From Bryobacterales bacterium (lineage in GTDB: Bacteria; Acidobacteriota; Terriglobia; Bryobacterales; UBA6623): DNA of 64,000 nt. Shown piece after piece: positions 52,062 through 62,592 of this stretch. The stretch is taken from NCBI GenBank assembly GCA_026713545.1, contig JAPOOG010000072.1, positions 31,701 through 95,700 on the forward strand, given 5' to 3'. How positions within the stretch are numbered: the first letter of the stretch is position 1; the number at the start of each line of letters is the position of its first letter. The notes beneath the pieces were generated by a model. It did not search any database, was not told where the DNA came from, and worked only from the letters and a program-made list of their open reading frames with translations. A program made the translations under genes and the position numbers.

Positions 52062-52521
52062 GATCTTCGAGGATATCAATCCCGGGCCGGCCGTCCCTGT
52101 GGTGAGAGCTTGACCGCATGCACCCACGCCGCACGGAGACGGGAGGTTGCATCCGTACCGTCCATTGTGCAGCACCGAGCGATCTCAACCGCCTCTCGCT
52201 CTCTTGCCGCGAGGGACGAGGGTTCGGCCCCCGATGCCAATCCGATTTCGCTACTCCGCACAAGGCCTCGTGATGTTGTTCCAACACTGGACATGGCTGC
52301 CCGTCGCATGGAAATTCCGAAGCCGGCCGTTTCCCTCGCTCCCAAGGTCCGAAACCGGATTGCAGAGTTCGTCCCTTCGAAGATTCACATTCCTGAGACG
52401 CTTCCATCCATCCTTGCTGAGTGGTGGGAAGGCCAAGCCGTGAAAAACGGGACAGGCGCCGGTTCTCAGCCACTTCTCCGGCCTGAGACTCGGCGCCTTC
52501 GATGGGGGCAGCGCTGGTGTG
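52062..52521. other. Intergenic region, no gene recognised
   Basis: About 460 nt between two minus-strand genes. ORFs exist on both strands (for example 52027..52473 minus) but none has recognisable motifs or a good start. I see no terminator or repeat to report. Confidence 0.5.
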
Positions 52522-53751
52522 CTAGCGGCTGATTCCCAATGCCGGAACCGCGCCGTCCGTCAAGGTCAGCTTGAAGGGATTCTTCGTCAAGCTCGACGCC
52601 ACGCCGTCGAAAGTGAGTTGCCGGCCGCCGCCCACACCCTGCCTCATCATGTTCGTAAGGCCGACCTCTACTTCCACCGGCCCGCCCTGGGTGCTGCTGA
52701 GTCTGATGGTCCTGGACCTCGCCGGCGCGGAAACCACATACAGGCGCATTCTCGGTGTCAGCTTGCCTCTGAGGTCACTCCAAACCGTGTCACCCGAAGG
52801 ACCCTGGAGGGTCTTCTTCAAATCCAGGAAGGCCCACAACAGCGGGTTCTCCTTGCGTGATTGTTGTTCTTCCTCGTACCTGCGGACCGCGGCGGGCTTG
52901 ATCTCGAGGTCCGCCGGCGGAAGGGGGCTGTTCTTGGCCATCGCCTTCAGGTCCTCGAGGCCATCCTCGGTTCCGGCGTAGGTGGTATAGACCGTTTTCA
53001 GGTACTCATCCACCTGAACCCGGCCCTCGGCCGGCAATGCGCCTTGTCCTTCGTAGGCCGCCGCACGGGCGATGGAGTATAGAGCAAGTTCGTTCTTATT
53101 AGGGTTGCTCTGGGCCAGGACTTCGGTCCCCAACCAATACGACACCTGGGCCTTGGCGGGATTGCTCTCGAGCACCGCCAGGAACTCCTTTTCGGCAGTC
53201 TCGTGGTCTTTGCGCTGCATCGCGATCCAGCCGAGGGTTTCGTGAGCCGTTTCTCCGATCTGTTTCGTTGCGGCGGCCCATTGTGCGGCGTCCACACCGG
53301 CGGGCTTCTGCAAATTGAAGAGCGCGCCGGCCGCTGTTGCGCCGTCCTCGAGGATCTGTGGTTTCTCCGAGTCACTGGCGCCGGGGTAGAGCACCGCCGT
53401 CGTGGCGGTGATCGCGAGGTTGGCCTGGATGTCGCCCGGGATCAGATTCAACACCTTCTTGGCCCATTCAACCGTTTCTTTCGCGTTCCCGGCTTGTTGG
53501 TGCGCCTGCATGAACGACTGCACGCGTTCGGTGCTGTACGCCGTTTCGGGATATGACTTCTCCCATTCCTGCAGCATCTGCAGCTTCTTCGCTGCGTCCG
53601 TTTCCTTGAATACGCCGTTGATCAGCTCGTACTCCTTCTGGTCCTTCGGGCGTTTCTCGGCTTGACCTTGAGCTGGCGGCGGTATCACGGCACCCCAGAC
53701 AAGCATCAAGAGTGCAGCGGCCAAAGCGAAGTTTGTGACGCGTGTCAACAT
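52522..53751 (-). CDS. Secreted TPR-like protein
   Basis: About 409 residues from ATG 53751, with a signal peptide ('NFALAAALLMLVWGAVIPPPAQGQ'). The body is helical and repeat-like: 'KLQMLQEWEKSYPETAYSTERVQSFMQAHQQAGNAKETVEWAKKVL' and 'HETLGWIAMQRKDHETAEKEFLAVLESNPAKAQVSYWLG', TPR-compatible. A C-terminal domain ('LYVVSAPARSRTIRLSS') is not repeat-like. It probably belongs to an envelope assembly; partners unknown. Confidence 0.78.
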   Translation of the reverse strand: MLTRVTNFALAAALLMLVWGAVIPPPAQGQAEKRPKDQKEYELINGVFKETDAAKKLQMLQEWEKSYPETAYSTERVQSFMQAHQQAGNAKETVEWAKKVLNLIPGDIQANLAITATTAVLYPGASDSEKPQILEDGATAAGALFNLQKPAGVDAAQWAAATKQIGETAHETLGWIAMQRKDHETAEKEFLAVLESNPAKAQVSYWLGTEVLAQSNPNKNELALYSIARAAAYEGQGALPAEGRVQVDEYLKTVYTTYAGTEDGLEDLKAMAKNSPLPPADLEIKPAAVRRYEEEQQSRKENPLLWAFLDLKKTLQGPSGDTVWSDLRGKLTPRMRLYVVSAPARSRTIRLSSTQGGPVEVEVGLTNMMRQGVGGGRQLTFDGVASSLTKNPFKLTLTDGAVPALGISR

Positions 53752-54025
53752 GATCTGACTCCTAAAACAGTATCTCTTCACCCTCGTGTCATTCGGACCG
53801 GCCGAGCGGCTCCTGTCGTGCGACGCAAACACTCAAACTCAAACGGGGAGTATATAGCAGGACGGAGCGGTTGGCAAGATCGCTTCTTGCTGAAGTTTCG
53901 TTTACCTCGGTGCGGACTTTCGTAACGAGCAGACGCCCCTCGTCAACTTAGCCTCAGTTTACAGAGTCGGCGGCGGGAGGCGTTCCCTGATCTGTTACAA
54001 TCCGTGCTCGCTGCAGGAGCGAATA

Positions 54026-55498
54026 TTGCCGGATCGAGTCCTCGATCTCAGCCTGATCGTCGTCTATCTTATCACGATCACGATCTTCGGCGTGCATTTC
54101 CGCAAGCGCCAGGAGTCGTTGACCGACTACTTCCTTGGCGGCCGTGACGCCCCCTGGTGGGCCATCTCTCTCTCGATTGTCGCCGCCGAGACGAGCACCC
54201 TTACCATCATCGGCACTCCGGCCCTGGCGTTCAGCGGTGACATGGGCTTCCTGCAGGTCGTTCTGGGATATCTCGTCGCGCGGATCGTGATCTCGTTCCT
54301 GTTCCTGCCGGCTTATTTTCAGGGACAGATGTTCACGGCGTATGAGCTGATGCGCCGGCGCTTCGGCGAGCGGCTGCGGCGCTTCACGGCCGCAACCTTC
54401 CTGGTGACGCGATCGCTGGCCGAAGGTGTGCGCGTCTTCGCCATCTCGCTGGTGGTTTCCGTCGTTCTCGATACGGGCGATCTGGCTTCGATCATCATCA
54501 TCACCCTGCTGACGCTTTTCTACACGTTCGAGGGAGGCATGAAGGCCGTGATCTGGACGGACTTCGTCCAGATGGTGCTCTACGTTTCCGGCGCGATACT
54601 GGCGTTCGCAATGATCCTCGGCCACGTGCCCGGCGGCTGGCCGGAAGTGCAGGTCCTCGCGTCGGCTGCGGAGAAGTTTCGCGTATTCGATTTCAGCTTC
54701 TCCTGGGACGCCGGCTTCTTCGCTGAAACGTATACCTTCTGGGCAGGCCTGTTCGGCGGCCTTTTCCTGGCAACGGCAACGCATGGGACGGACCAATTGT
54801 TCGTGCAACGCCTGCTCAGCGCCCGCAATCGGGCAGAAAGTCGATTGGCGCTCATTTCCAGTTGGGTCGTGATCGCCTTTCAGTTCACCCTGTTCCTCCT
54901 GATTGGCATCACGCTGTATGTGTTGCATGACGTCACCGGCACCGCCCCGCCGGAGCCGCTGGACCGCTTGTATCCGACTTTCGTCTGGACCCATATGCCG
55001 CCGGTTGTTGCAGGCATCGTCATTGCGTCGATTTTGGCCGCCGCCATGTCGAACCTGAGCGCCGCTCTGAACTCCCTGGCGTCGTCGACGGTGATGGACT
55101 TTTATCTGCCCTTGACGAAGCGCTCCGATCTGACCGGAGCCGATCATGTCCGGATTTCGCGTTGGGCGACTCTCGCCTGGGGGATCGTTCTGTTAGGAGT
55201 GGCTATTCTTGCCCGCTCGTGGGGTTCGGTGCTGGAGGCCGGCCTTGCCATTGCTTCCGTCCCTCTCGGAGCCCTGCTCGGCGTATTTTCCCTCGGTGTG
55301 TTGACGCGCCGCGTTACGGAAGGCATGGCGATCGGAGCCATGATCTTCGGTCTCGCCGTGATTATCTACGTGTCCCTCTATACGAACGTTGCCTGGACCT
55401 GGTACACGGTCATTGGAGCCACGCTGACGTTCACGAGCGGCTGGCTTGCATCCCTGTTCTTTCGAGGGGAAAAAGGTGCAAGCCAGACAACAAGCTGA
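54026..55498 (+). CDS. Sodium/solute symporter (SSS family)
   Basis: About 490 residues with roughly thirteen membrane segments. Family hallmarks are 'DYFLGGRDAPWWAISLSIVAAETSTLTIIGTPA', 'LFLATATHGTDQLFVQRLLSARN' and 'ILAAAMSNLSAALNSLASSTVMDFY'. The start is TTG 54026 with 'AGGAG' six bases upstream, a strong case against a later ATG. Substrate unknown, but the next five genes process peptidoglycan sugars, so import of MurNAc, GlcNAc or muropeptides is a reasonable guess. Confidence 0.9.
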   Translation: MPDRVLDLSLIVVYLITITIFGVHFRKRQESLTDYFLGGRDAPWWAISLSIVAAETSTLTIIGTPALAFSGDMGFLQVVLGYLVARIVISFLFLPAYFQGQMFTAYELMRRRFGERLRRFTAATFLVTRSLAEGVRVFAISLVVSVVLDTGDLASIIIITLLTLFYTFEGGMKAVIWTDFVQMVLYVSGAILAFAMILGHVPGGWPEVQVLASAAEKFRVFDFSFSWDAGFFAETYTFWAGLFGGLFLATATHGTDQLFVQRLLSARNRAESRLALISSWVVIAFQFTLFLLIGITLYVLHDVTGTAPPEPLDRLYPTFVWTHMPPVVAGIVIASILAAAMSNLSAALNSLASSTVMDFYLPLTKRSDLTGADHVRISRWATLAWGIVLLGVAILARSWGSVLEAGLAIASVPLGALLGVFSLGVLTRRVTEGMAIGAMIFGLAVIIYVSLYTNVAWTWYTVIGATLTFTSGWLASLFFRGEKGASQTTS

Positions 55499-55594
55499 AG
55501 CATCGAGAGAGTGCAGAGCGAGGATGCCGTCATTTCATGGGAGAAACTCGTTAACGGACGCGGCAGCCATCACGGACGGACGGACGCGGGTCGC

Positions 55595-57979
55595 TCAGTA
55601 GAGCAGGTAACGCTGCCTTTGACGCAAGAAGGTTTGCGCCGCACGCTGCCAGCGCCGATAGATGGCGTCCGTGGATTGGTTGTTGGCGAGGTCCTCTCGT
55701 TCGGATCTATCCCCAATCCATTGATCCGCTTCGCTGAGCATCACTTGATCGGGGTAGAGTTCCCGAAGTGCGTTCGCGATCTCGAGCCCCAGCCGCGTCG
55801 CGCGAACCGCTTCGCGATCCACGATGGCGATTTGCACTCCGGAAATCGGGACACCTGCGAACTTTGAACTCCGAGGCGTCCGCTCGACAGCGTAGAACCC
55901 CACGCCGCCGGGTCGTCTGCGGTTAAGGCGTTCGGCCAGCAGCCTGCCGTCGATCCAGTCCGCTCCCACGAATTCAAACGGAGTGTCGGTCCCTCGACCG
56001 ACGGAGTAGTCCCTGAGACCCTCCAGCATCGCGACGCCCGGATAGAGCAGAGCCTGATCGAGCGTGCGGATGTTCGGCGACGGATTGACCCAGGGCAGTC
56101 CGGTTTCATCGAACCACTGCCCGCGGCTCCAGCGCTCCATCTCGATGACTTCCAGCCGCGCGCCAATCGCACGTTCCTGATTGAACATGCGGGCCAGCTC
56201 TCCCACCGTCATCCCGTGACGGATCGGCATCGGGAAATATCCAATGAACGACCTCAGCTCTTCGTCGAGCACGGGGCCCTCTACGACCGTTCCCGTAATC
56301 GGATTCGGCCGGTCGAGAACGTAGAACGGCACACCGTGTTCGGCGGCCGCTTCCATGGCGTAGCCCATGGTCGTGACATAGGTGTAGAACCGCGCACCCA
56401 CATCCTGGATATCGAAGACCAGCACATCGACGTCGTCCAGCATGGCGGCCGTAGGGCGTCGCCGTCCGGGCTGGTACAGGCTGTAGATGGGCGCGCCATG
56501 CGAACCCTCGGCGTCGGGTATTTTCGCCTGATCCAGCACGCCGTCGATTCCATGTTCGGGACTGAAAACAGCGCTCAGCCGAACACCCTCCGCTTCAACA
56601 AGAAGATCGATATTCGTCCGGCCGTTGCGGTCGATTCCCGTCTGGTTGGTAATCAGCCCCACGCGCTTGCCGGCGAACGGCCTGAATCCGTCCCGCGCCA
56701 GAACGTCAAGACCCGTGAAGACTTCCGTAGCTTTGCTGCCTCCCGACTCGCTCGGACCACCCGAGCGCCGTTGGAAGGCTTCCCTTCGCAGCCGGTTTTC
56801 GTCAACGACGCCGATGCCGGCCGCGACGGCGCTCGCCACGTGACTTCGCAAGCTGACGACCGACGTTTTCGTCGTCGGGTGGACTCGATTGGTCAGCAAG
56901 ATGACAAACGTGTCCGTCGCAGGGTCGATCCAGATCGAAGTCCCCGTAAAACCGGAATGTCCGTACGAGCCCATCGGGAACAGGTCGCCTCGCACCGACG
57001 CGTAGCGTGAGTCGATGTCCCAGCCCAGACCTCGAAGAGCCGCCTTCCCGGGCGGACTTTGCGGAGTCGTCATCTTGATGACAGAGAGCGGGCTCAGGAT
57101 TCTCGCCTCGCCGAGCCGGCCCTGATCGAGCATCATCCGGGCGAATCGCGCCAGGTCGTCGGCCGTCGAGAAAACACCGGCGTGGCCGGCGACGCCGCCC
57201 ATGTAACGCGTGGTCGGATCGTGCACCACGCCCCGCAGGATCTCGCCGGTCGGCAGTTGCTCGGTGGGAGCGATGCGCGGCTTCAACGGCGCAGCCGGCT
57301 TGAACGACGTTTCGTTCATCTCCAGCGGCCCGAAAATGTGCTTCCGGGCATACTCGTCGATAGGCATATCCGTCAGCTTCCGAACCAACTCCGCCAACAG
57401 CAGATAGTTGATGTCGCTGTAGAGGAACCTCGAACCCACCGGCGCCACGGGAACTTCCGCGTACGCTTTCCGAATGCCGGTCTCGTACCCCGACCATTCC
57501 GGTTCCAGGTCCACATCAGGGCGCAGGCCGGAGTAGTGTGTCAGCAACTCCCGTATGCGAATGTCCGACTTGCCGGATGAAAACGCAGGCAGGTGCTTGG
57601 TGAGCCGGTCGCTGAGGCGCAACTTGCCTTGCTCCACCAACTGCATCACCGCCGGCGCGGTCGCCAGGACCTTGGTGAGCGACGCGCAGTCGAAAATCGT
57701 GTCCAGCGTCATGGGCTCTCTTGCCGGCTTGAGGCTGCGCGAGCCGTAAGCCTTGCGGTGCGCGAGCCGTCCGCGGTGACCGACCATCAGGACGGCTCCC
57801 GGCGTGACGCCCTTCTCCACGGCCTGTGCAATGACTTCATCCAGCACCGGGGAAGTCGGCCAATCCTGCGCCGAAAGGCGGGCGCTGGCAACCCCGAACA
57901 GCGCCGCCGCGCAAAGAACCAGCGCGATCTCTCCAGACCCTTTTGGGAAAGACGCTATGCGGCGGCCCCGGCAGCCCAT
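55595..57979 (-). CDS. Secreted serine hydrolase (beta-lactamase family) fused to NamZ (DUF1343) exo-N-acetylmuramidase
   Basis: About 794 residues with a signal segment, then two domains. Residues ~45-395 form a class-C beta-lactamase/esterase-type fold: 'FDCASLTKVLATAP' (SxxK, Ser100-Lys103), 'FLYSDINYLLLAEL' (YSD) and 'GSYGHSGFTGTSIW' (HSG). Residues ~424-794 match DUF1343/NamZ: 'GKRVGLITNQTGIDRNG', 'FSPEHGIDGVLDQ', 'VDVLVFDIQDVGARFYTY' and 'GVPFYVLDRPNPITG'. NamZ removes MurNAc from the non-reducing ends of wall fragments; the hydrolase half may cut peptide or ester links. The gene is divergent from murQ by 70 nt. A single polypeptide with both activities would be a neat muropeptide-degrading enzyme. 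Confidence 0.9.
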   Translation of the reverse strand: MGCRGRRIASFPKGSGEIALVLCAAALFGVASARLSAQDWPTSPVLDEVIAQAVEKGVTPGAVLMVGHRGRLAHRKAYGSRSLKPAREPMTLDTIFDCASLTKVLATAPAVMQLVEQGKLRLSDRLTKHLPAFSSGKSDIRIRELLTHYSGLRPDVDLEPEWSGYETGIRKAYAEVPVAPVGSRFLYSDINYLLLAELVRKLTDMPIDEYARKHIFGPLEMNETSFKPAAPLKPRIAPTEQLPTGEILRGVVHDPTTRYMGGVAGHAGVFSTADDLARFARMMLDQGRLGEARILSPLSVIKMTTPQSPPGKAALRGLGWDIDSRYASVRGDLFPMGSYGHSGFTGTSIWIDPATDTFVILLTNRVHPTTKTSVVSLRSHVASAVAAGIGVVDENRLRREAFQRRSGGPSESGGSKATEVFTGLDVLARDGFRPFAGKRVGLITNQTGIDRNGRTNIDLLVEAEGVRLSAVFSPEHGIDGVLDQAKIPDAEGSHGAPIYSLYQPGRRRPTAAMLDDVDVLVFDIQDVGARFYTYVTTMGYAMEAAAEHGVPFYVLDRPNPITGTVVEGPVLDEELRSFIGYFPMPIRHGMTVGELARMFNQERAIGARLEVIEMERWSRGQWFDETGLPWVNPSPNIRTLDQALLYPGVAMLEGLRDYSVGRGTDTPFEFVGADWIDGRLLAERLNRRRPGGVGFYAVERTPRSSKFAGVPISGVQIAIVDREAVRATRLGLEIANALRELYPDQVMLSEADQWIGDRSEREDLANNQSTDAIYRRWQRAAQTFLRQRQRYLLY

Positions 57980-58049
57980 CTATACAAGGTAGCCTGTTCG
58001 TCGAGCACCGGGGACCGCATCAGCGGACTGATATACTGCGTGGCTCCCG

Positions 58050-58943
58050 ATGGCCGCGCCGACGACCGAGCAGCGCAACCCGGCTTCCGGCAATCTCGAT
58101 CGGCTGGCCACAGCCGACCTTGTCGCGCTCATCAATCGAGAGGACCAGACGGTTCCCCTCGCCGTCCAGGCGGTGCTGCCTCAGATTGCCAAAGCGGTCG
58201 ACGGGGTCGTGGACCGCTTTCAGAAGGGAGGCCGCCTGCTCTACGTCGGCAGCGGAACCAGCGGCCGGTTAGGCCTGCTGGACGCCGTGGAGTGCCCGCC
58301 GACTTTCGGTGTGCCTCCGGATCGCGTGCAGGGCATTCTGGCCGGTGGCGGCGGCGCGGTCTTCAGGGCCGTCGAGAAAGCCGAGGACGACCGGGAAGCC
58401 GGCGCCCGCGATCTTCGCGACCGCGGCTGCCGATCGGTCGACTCGGTGGTGGGCATCTCCGCCAGCGGTCGCACGCCCTATGTGCTGGGAGCACTCGACT
58501 ACGCCCGGTCGATGGGCGCACTGACGGTGAGTCTCACCTCGAACCGCGGATCGGCCCTCGCGGCCGCGGCGCAGATCGCCATCGTCCCGGCCACGGGGCC
58601 GGAAGTGGTCACGGGTTCCACCCGCATGAAGGCCGGAACCGCCCAGAAGCTGATCCTCAACACGATCTCGACGGCCGTCATGGTCCGCATGGGGTACGTG
58701 CTCGGCAACCTGATGGTCAAGGTGCAGCCGACAAACGAAAAGCTGATCGAGCGCGGCCGGCGCATCGTCTCCGAAGCGGCGAACTGCGGCCTTGACGAGG
58801 CCGCCACGGCTCTCGAAACCGCGGGGAACGATGTCCGAGTCGCGATACTGATCATGAAGTACGGTTTCGACGCCACCGAAGCTCAGCGCCATTTGGCCGA
58901 CGCGGGCGACAGCCTTTGGCAGGCTTTGGAGTCGAGGCCCTGA
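58050..58943 (+). CDS. murQ: N-acetylmuramic acid 6-phosphate etherase
   Basis: About 297 residues with a SIS fold: 'YVGSGTSGRLGLLDAVECPPTFG' carries the sugar-phosphate loop and catalytic Glu, followed by 'GILAGGGGAVFRAVEKAEDD' and 'VVTGSTRMKAGTAQKLILN'. It splits the lactyl ether of MurNAc 6-phosphate, giving GlcNAc 6-phosphate and lactate. Its product is the substrate of NagA, encoded 6 nt downstream. A MurNAc kinase is needed but not in this window. Confidence 0.96.
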   Translation: MAAPTTEQRNPASGNLDRLATADLVALINREDQTVPLAVQAVLPQIAKAVDGVVDRFQKGGRLLYVGSGTSGRLGLLDAVECPPTFGVPPDRVQGILAGGGGAVFRAVEKAEDDREAGARDLRDRGCRSVDSVVGISASGRTPYVLGALDYARSMGALTVSLTSNRGSALAAAAQIAIVPATGPEVVTGSTRMKAGTAQKLILNTISTAVMVRMGYVLGNLMVKVQPTNEKLIERGRRIVSEAANCGLDEAATALETAGNDVRVAILIMKYGFDATEAQRHLADAGDSLWQALESRP

Positions 58944-58949
58944 CAGCCC

Positions 58950-60152
58950 ATGCCGATTACCGCATTCACCGCGGACACCGTCTACACGCCCGACGAGATC
59001 GCGCACGGCGTCGTGCTCTTCGAGGACAGCCGCATTCTCCAGGCGGGTTCGCGGGAGAGCATCGAACTGCCGGCCGGCGCGCGCGAAGTGCGGTTGGAAG
59101 GACTCTCCATCGCGCCGGGGTTCATCGACATTCACAACCACGGCGCGGGCGGGGCGGACGTGATGGAGGCGACGACGGAGTCGCTCGACACGATCCGCCG
59201 CACCCTGGCGCGCTTCGGGACGACCTCCTTCTACCCCACGACCGGCACCGCCGCGACCGCCGACATCCGCCGTGCGGTCGAGTTTCTCGCAGATGCCGTT
59301 GAGGAAGCCTCGCTGCCGAGCGCGATGGCGCATCCGCTCGGCATTCACATGGAGGGGCCGTATCTCAATCCGAAGCGCCGCGGCGTCCACCCCATCGATT
59401 TGCTGGCCGAGCCGACGCTCGACGCGTACCGCCGCTTCGCGCAGGCCGCTCGCGGCAAGCTGCGCATCATGACCATCGCACCCGAGTTGACCCATGCGCC
59501 GGAGTTGATCGAGGAGATGCTCGGCACGAACGTCATGCCCTCGATGGGGCACACCGACGCCACGTTCGAAGAAGCGGACTGCGCCGTCAGGCTGGGTGTG
59601 AGGCAGGCCACCCACATGTTCAACGCGATGCGGCCGTTCGGGCATCGCGACCCCGGAGTGATTGCGAAGGTGCTCACCGATCCGGACGTCAAGGCCGAGT
59701 TGATCGCTGACGGCGTTCATGTCGACCCCAAGGCCATCGAGTTGCTTTACCGCGCGAAGGGTGTGGAGGGAATCATTCTCGTCTCGGACGGGATTTCGGC
59801 CGTCGGCATGCCGGATGGCGAGTACGAAGTCATCGGCCTGCGGGTGCGGGTCGAAGACGGAGCCTGCCGCTTCGAAGGGAGCTTGGCGGGCAGTGTGTTG
59901 ACCCTCGACCGCGCCGTCCGCAACATGATTCAGTTCGTCGGCGCGGCGCCGGCCGAAGCGATTCGGATGGCCACGCTCAACACGGCCCGGCGCCTGGGCA
60001 TCGCCGGCCGCAAGGGACAACTCGAGGAAGGAGCCGACGCCGACCTCGTCATCCTCGACAAGGACCTCAACGTAAGACAGGTGTACGCCCGCGGCCTGCC
60101 CGTGCCGCAGGACCTGTCCGGGACAACGGCCGCCCCCGCCCGCCTCGTCTGA
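58950..60152 (+). CDS. nagA: N-acetylglucosamine-6-phosphate deacetylase
   Basis: About 400 residues in the amidohydrolase superfamily: 'IDIHNHGAGGADVMEA' (first metal pair), 'HMEGPYLNPKRRGVHP' (metal-binding Glu), 'MGHTDATFEEADCAV', 'QATHMFNAMRPFGHRDPG' and 'LVSDGISAVGM' (catalytic Asp). It yields GlcN 6-phosphate for re-use in wall synthesis or glycolysis. It lies between murQ and murA in one operon; NagB is not in the window. Confidence 0.96.
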   Translation: MPITAFTADTVYTPDEIAHGVVLFEDSRILQAGSRESIELPAGAREVRLEGLSIAPGFIDIHNHGAGGADVMEATTESLDTIRRTLARFGTTSFYPTTGTAATADIRRAVEFLADAVEEASLPSAMAHPLGIHMEGPYLNPKRRGVHPIDLLAEPTLDAYRRFAQAARGKLRIMTIAPELTHAPELIEEMLGTNVMPSMGHTDATFEEADCAVRLGVRQATHMFNAMRPFGHRDPGVIAKVLTDPDVKAELIADGVHVDPKAIELLYRAKGVEGIILVSDGISAVGMPDGEYEVIGLRVRVEDGACRFEGSLAGSVLTLDRAVRNMIQFVGAAPAEAIRMATLNTARRLGIAGRKGQLEEGADADLVILDKDLNVRQVYARGLPVPQDLSGTTAAPARLV

Positions 60153-60173
60153 TCGCTGATCGCTGAACGCCTT

Positions 60174-61430
<1,257 letters not shown>

Positions 61431-61456
61431 CCCGCATATCTCACCAACCGGCGCGC

Positions 61457-61512
61457 CGAAGTGCCTGCCCGCTTCAGGCAGGCGTGCGGGCCACGAGGCA
61501 CGAGACACGGCC
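61457..61512 (+). repeat. Dispersed intergenic repeat, copy A
   Basis: 'CGAAGTGCCTGC' followed, after a 23-nt insert containing a small inverted repeat, by 'CACGAGGCACGAGACACGGCC'. A second copy in reverse orientation lies at 63872-63908 with only four bases between the same two blocks. A related partial copy is at 62481-62506 ('ACGAGACACGAGACATGAAT'). Confidence 0.7.
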
Positions 61513-61541
61513 TTTTTTTCGAACCACGTCCTTTTTGCAAA

Positions 61542-61928
61542 TCATGCCGGCTCGATATCGGTGCGGGCGAAATCCTCGCCCTTGAACAGGAGCGGTTCGC
61601 TCGTCGTCTTCGCAAGCGCGTAGGCGAAACAGTCGCCGAAATTCAGCGCCGCCGGGTGATTGCCTTTGCCGAAGCGACGCCAGGCGCGGCGGGCTGCTTC
61701 AACATGCGCGACCGAGACCGGAACCAGTTCGACCGCGGCCCTTTCCAGAAACAGGTCGAGCTCATGACCCGCCTCCGCACCGCCGCGGGCTTCCACAACG
61801 ATGGATACCTCCAGCACGTTGGCGACCGACATGCGGCAATTCGGGGCCGCGGCGATCGCCGTCTCGTAGCGTTCCGCATCCGGCTCGCGGTACAGAACGG
61901 CGAGCAGCGCCGAGCTATCGACAATCAC
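61542..61928 (-). CDS. vapC: PIN-domain toxin (VapC family)
   Basis: About 128 residues from GTG 61928, giving the PIN N-terminus 'IVDSSALLAVLYREPDAERYE' (first catalytic Asp), then 'MSVANVLEVSIVVEARGG' (Glu), 'HPAALNFGDCFAYALAKTT' (Asp pair region) and 'LLFKGEDFARTDI' (Asp). It is a predicted Mg-dependent RNase. The ORF track extends to ATG 62054 inside vapB; that longer form would add 42 residues outside the PIN fold. An 88-nt gap from vapB to GTG 61928 is unusual for a vapBC pair. Confidence 0.85.
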   Translation of the reverse strand: MIVDSSALLAVLYREPDAERYETAIAAAPNCRMSVANVLEVSIVVEARGGAEAGHELDLFLERAAVELVPVSVAHVEAARRAWRRFGKGNHPAALNFGDCFAYALAKTTSEPLLFKGEDFARTDIEPA

Positions 61929-62016
61929 TAGCCAAGCTCCGCATCCGACCGACAAGCAGGACAACGAATCGCCGCATGAACCTGACTCGAATATGAACCA
62001 TAGCGGGCGAAGAAAA

Positions 62017-62271
62017 CTAAGGTAATCCCCGCTCGTCGTAGAGTACATCGCCATGCTCCACGGCCGAGGGTCCCGGGCCCAGCAGCTTGGCGCAGCGATC
62101 CGCGATGGCGCGCAGGTCTTGAACGCGGGCCTCGACGCTGCGCGCGCGCTGCTCGCGTTCCAGGCGTTCGCGCAGCGCGACCGTAATCGCGCCGGTCATG
62201 GTTTCGCCCGTCAAACGGGCCATCTCACGGACCAGCCGGCAGGTTTCCTCGTTCTTGATGTTGAGGCTCAT
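62017..62271 (-). CDS. vapB: VapB-type antitoxin (Rv0623-like)
   Basis: About 84 residues: 'SLNIKNEETCRLVREMARLTGETMTGAITVALRERLERE' is the ribbon-helix-helix-like N-terminus of Rv0623-type antitoxins, and 'GDVLYDERGLP' is the typical C-terminal tail. It would neutralise the PIN toxin encoded just downstream and repress the operon. Confidence 0.85.
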   Translation of the reverse strand: MSLNIKNEETCRLVREMARLTGETMTGAITVALRERLEREQRARSVEARVQDLRAIADRCAKLLGPGPSAVEHGDVLYDERGLP

Positions 62272-62592
62272 CGCATTCCCGGAGGTAGAATCAAGTATAC
62301 ATCTTCTACCCTGTGTCGTGCGGCGATCCTGGGCAATGTCAATGACGGCATCACCAAGGTCCGCCGATTCATGGGCCGTGAATCACGATTCACCGCCTTT
62401 TCTCGAATCACGGCCTTTCCGTTCCCCCCCGTCCAGCGGTTCCAACCCGAGCAACACCAGGCCGCGGCCAACGGTTTTTTACGAGACACGAGACATGAAT
62501 CACGGCATTAATGTTTTTCACTAAAAACTAACGACTGCCTTTCTTGGCTTGCGTTACGATGTCAGCGCAGCGCCTGTACAGCAGGAGTCCCC
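62272..62592. other. Intergenic region with repeat fragments
   Basis: About 321 nt. It contains partial copies of the 'CACGAGACACGAGACACGG' family: 'GGCCGTGAATCACGATTC' at 62374-62391, 'TCTCGAATCACGGCC' at 62401-62415 in the other orientation, and 'ACGAGACACGAGACATGAATCACGGC' at 62481-62506. A promoter for vapBC (minus) or the amidohydrolase (plus) should lie here but cannot be placed. Confidence 0.55.

Noticed and set aside
53954-55147. 397-residue minus-strand ORF
   Set aside because: Antisense to the SSS symporter; Arg/Glu-rich low-complexity composition with no motif.
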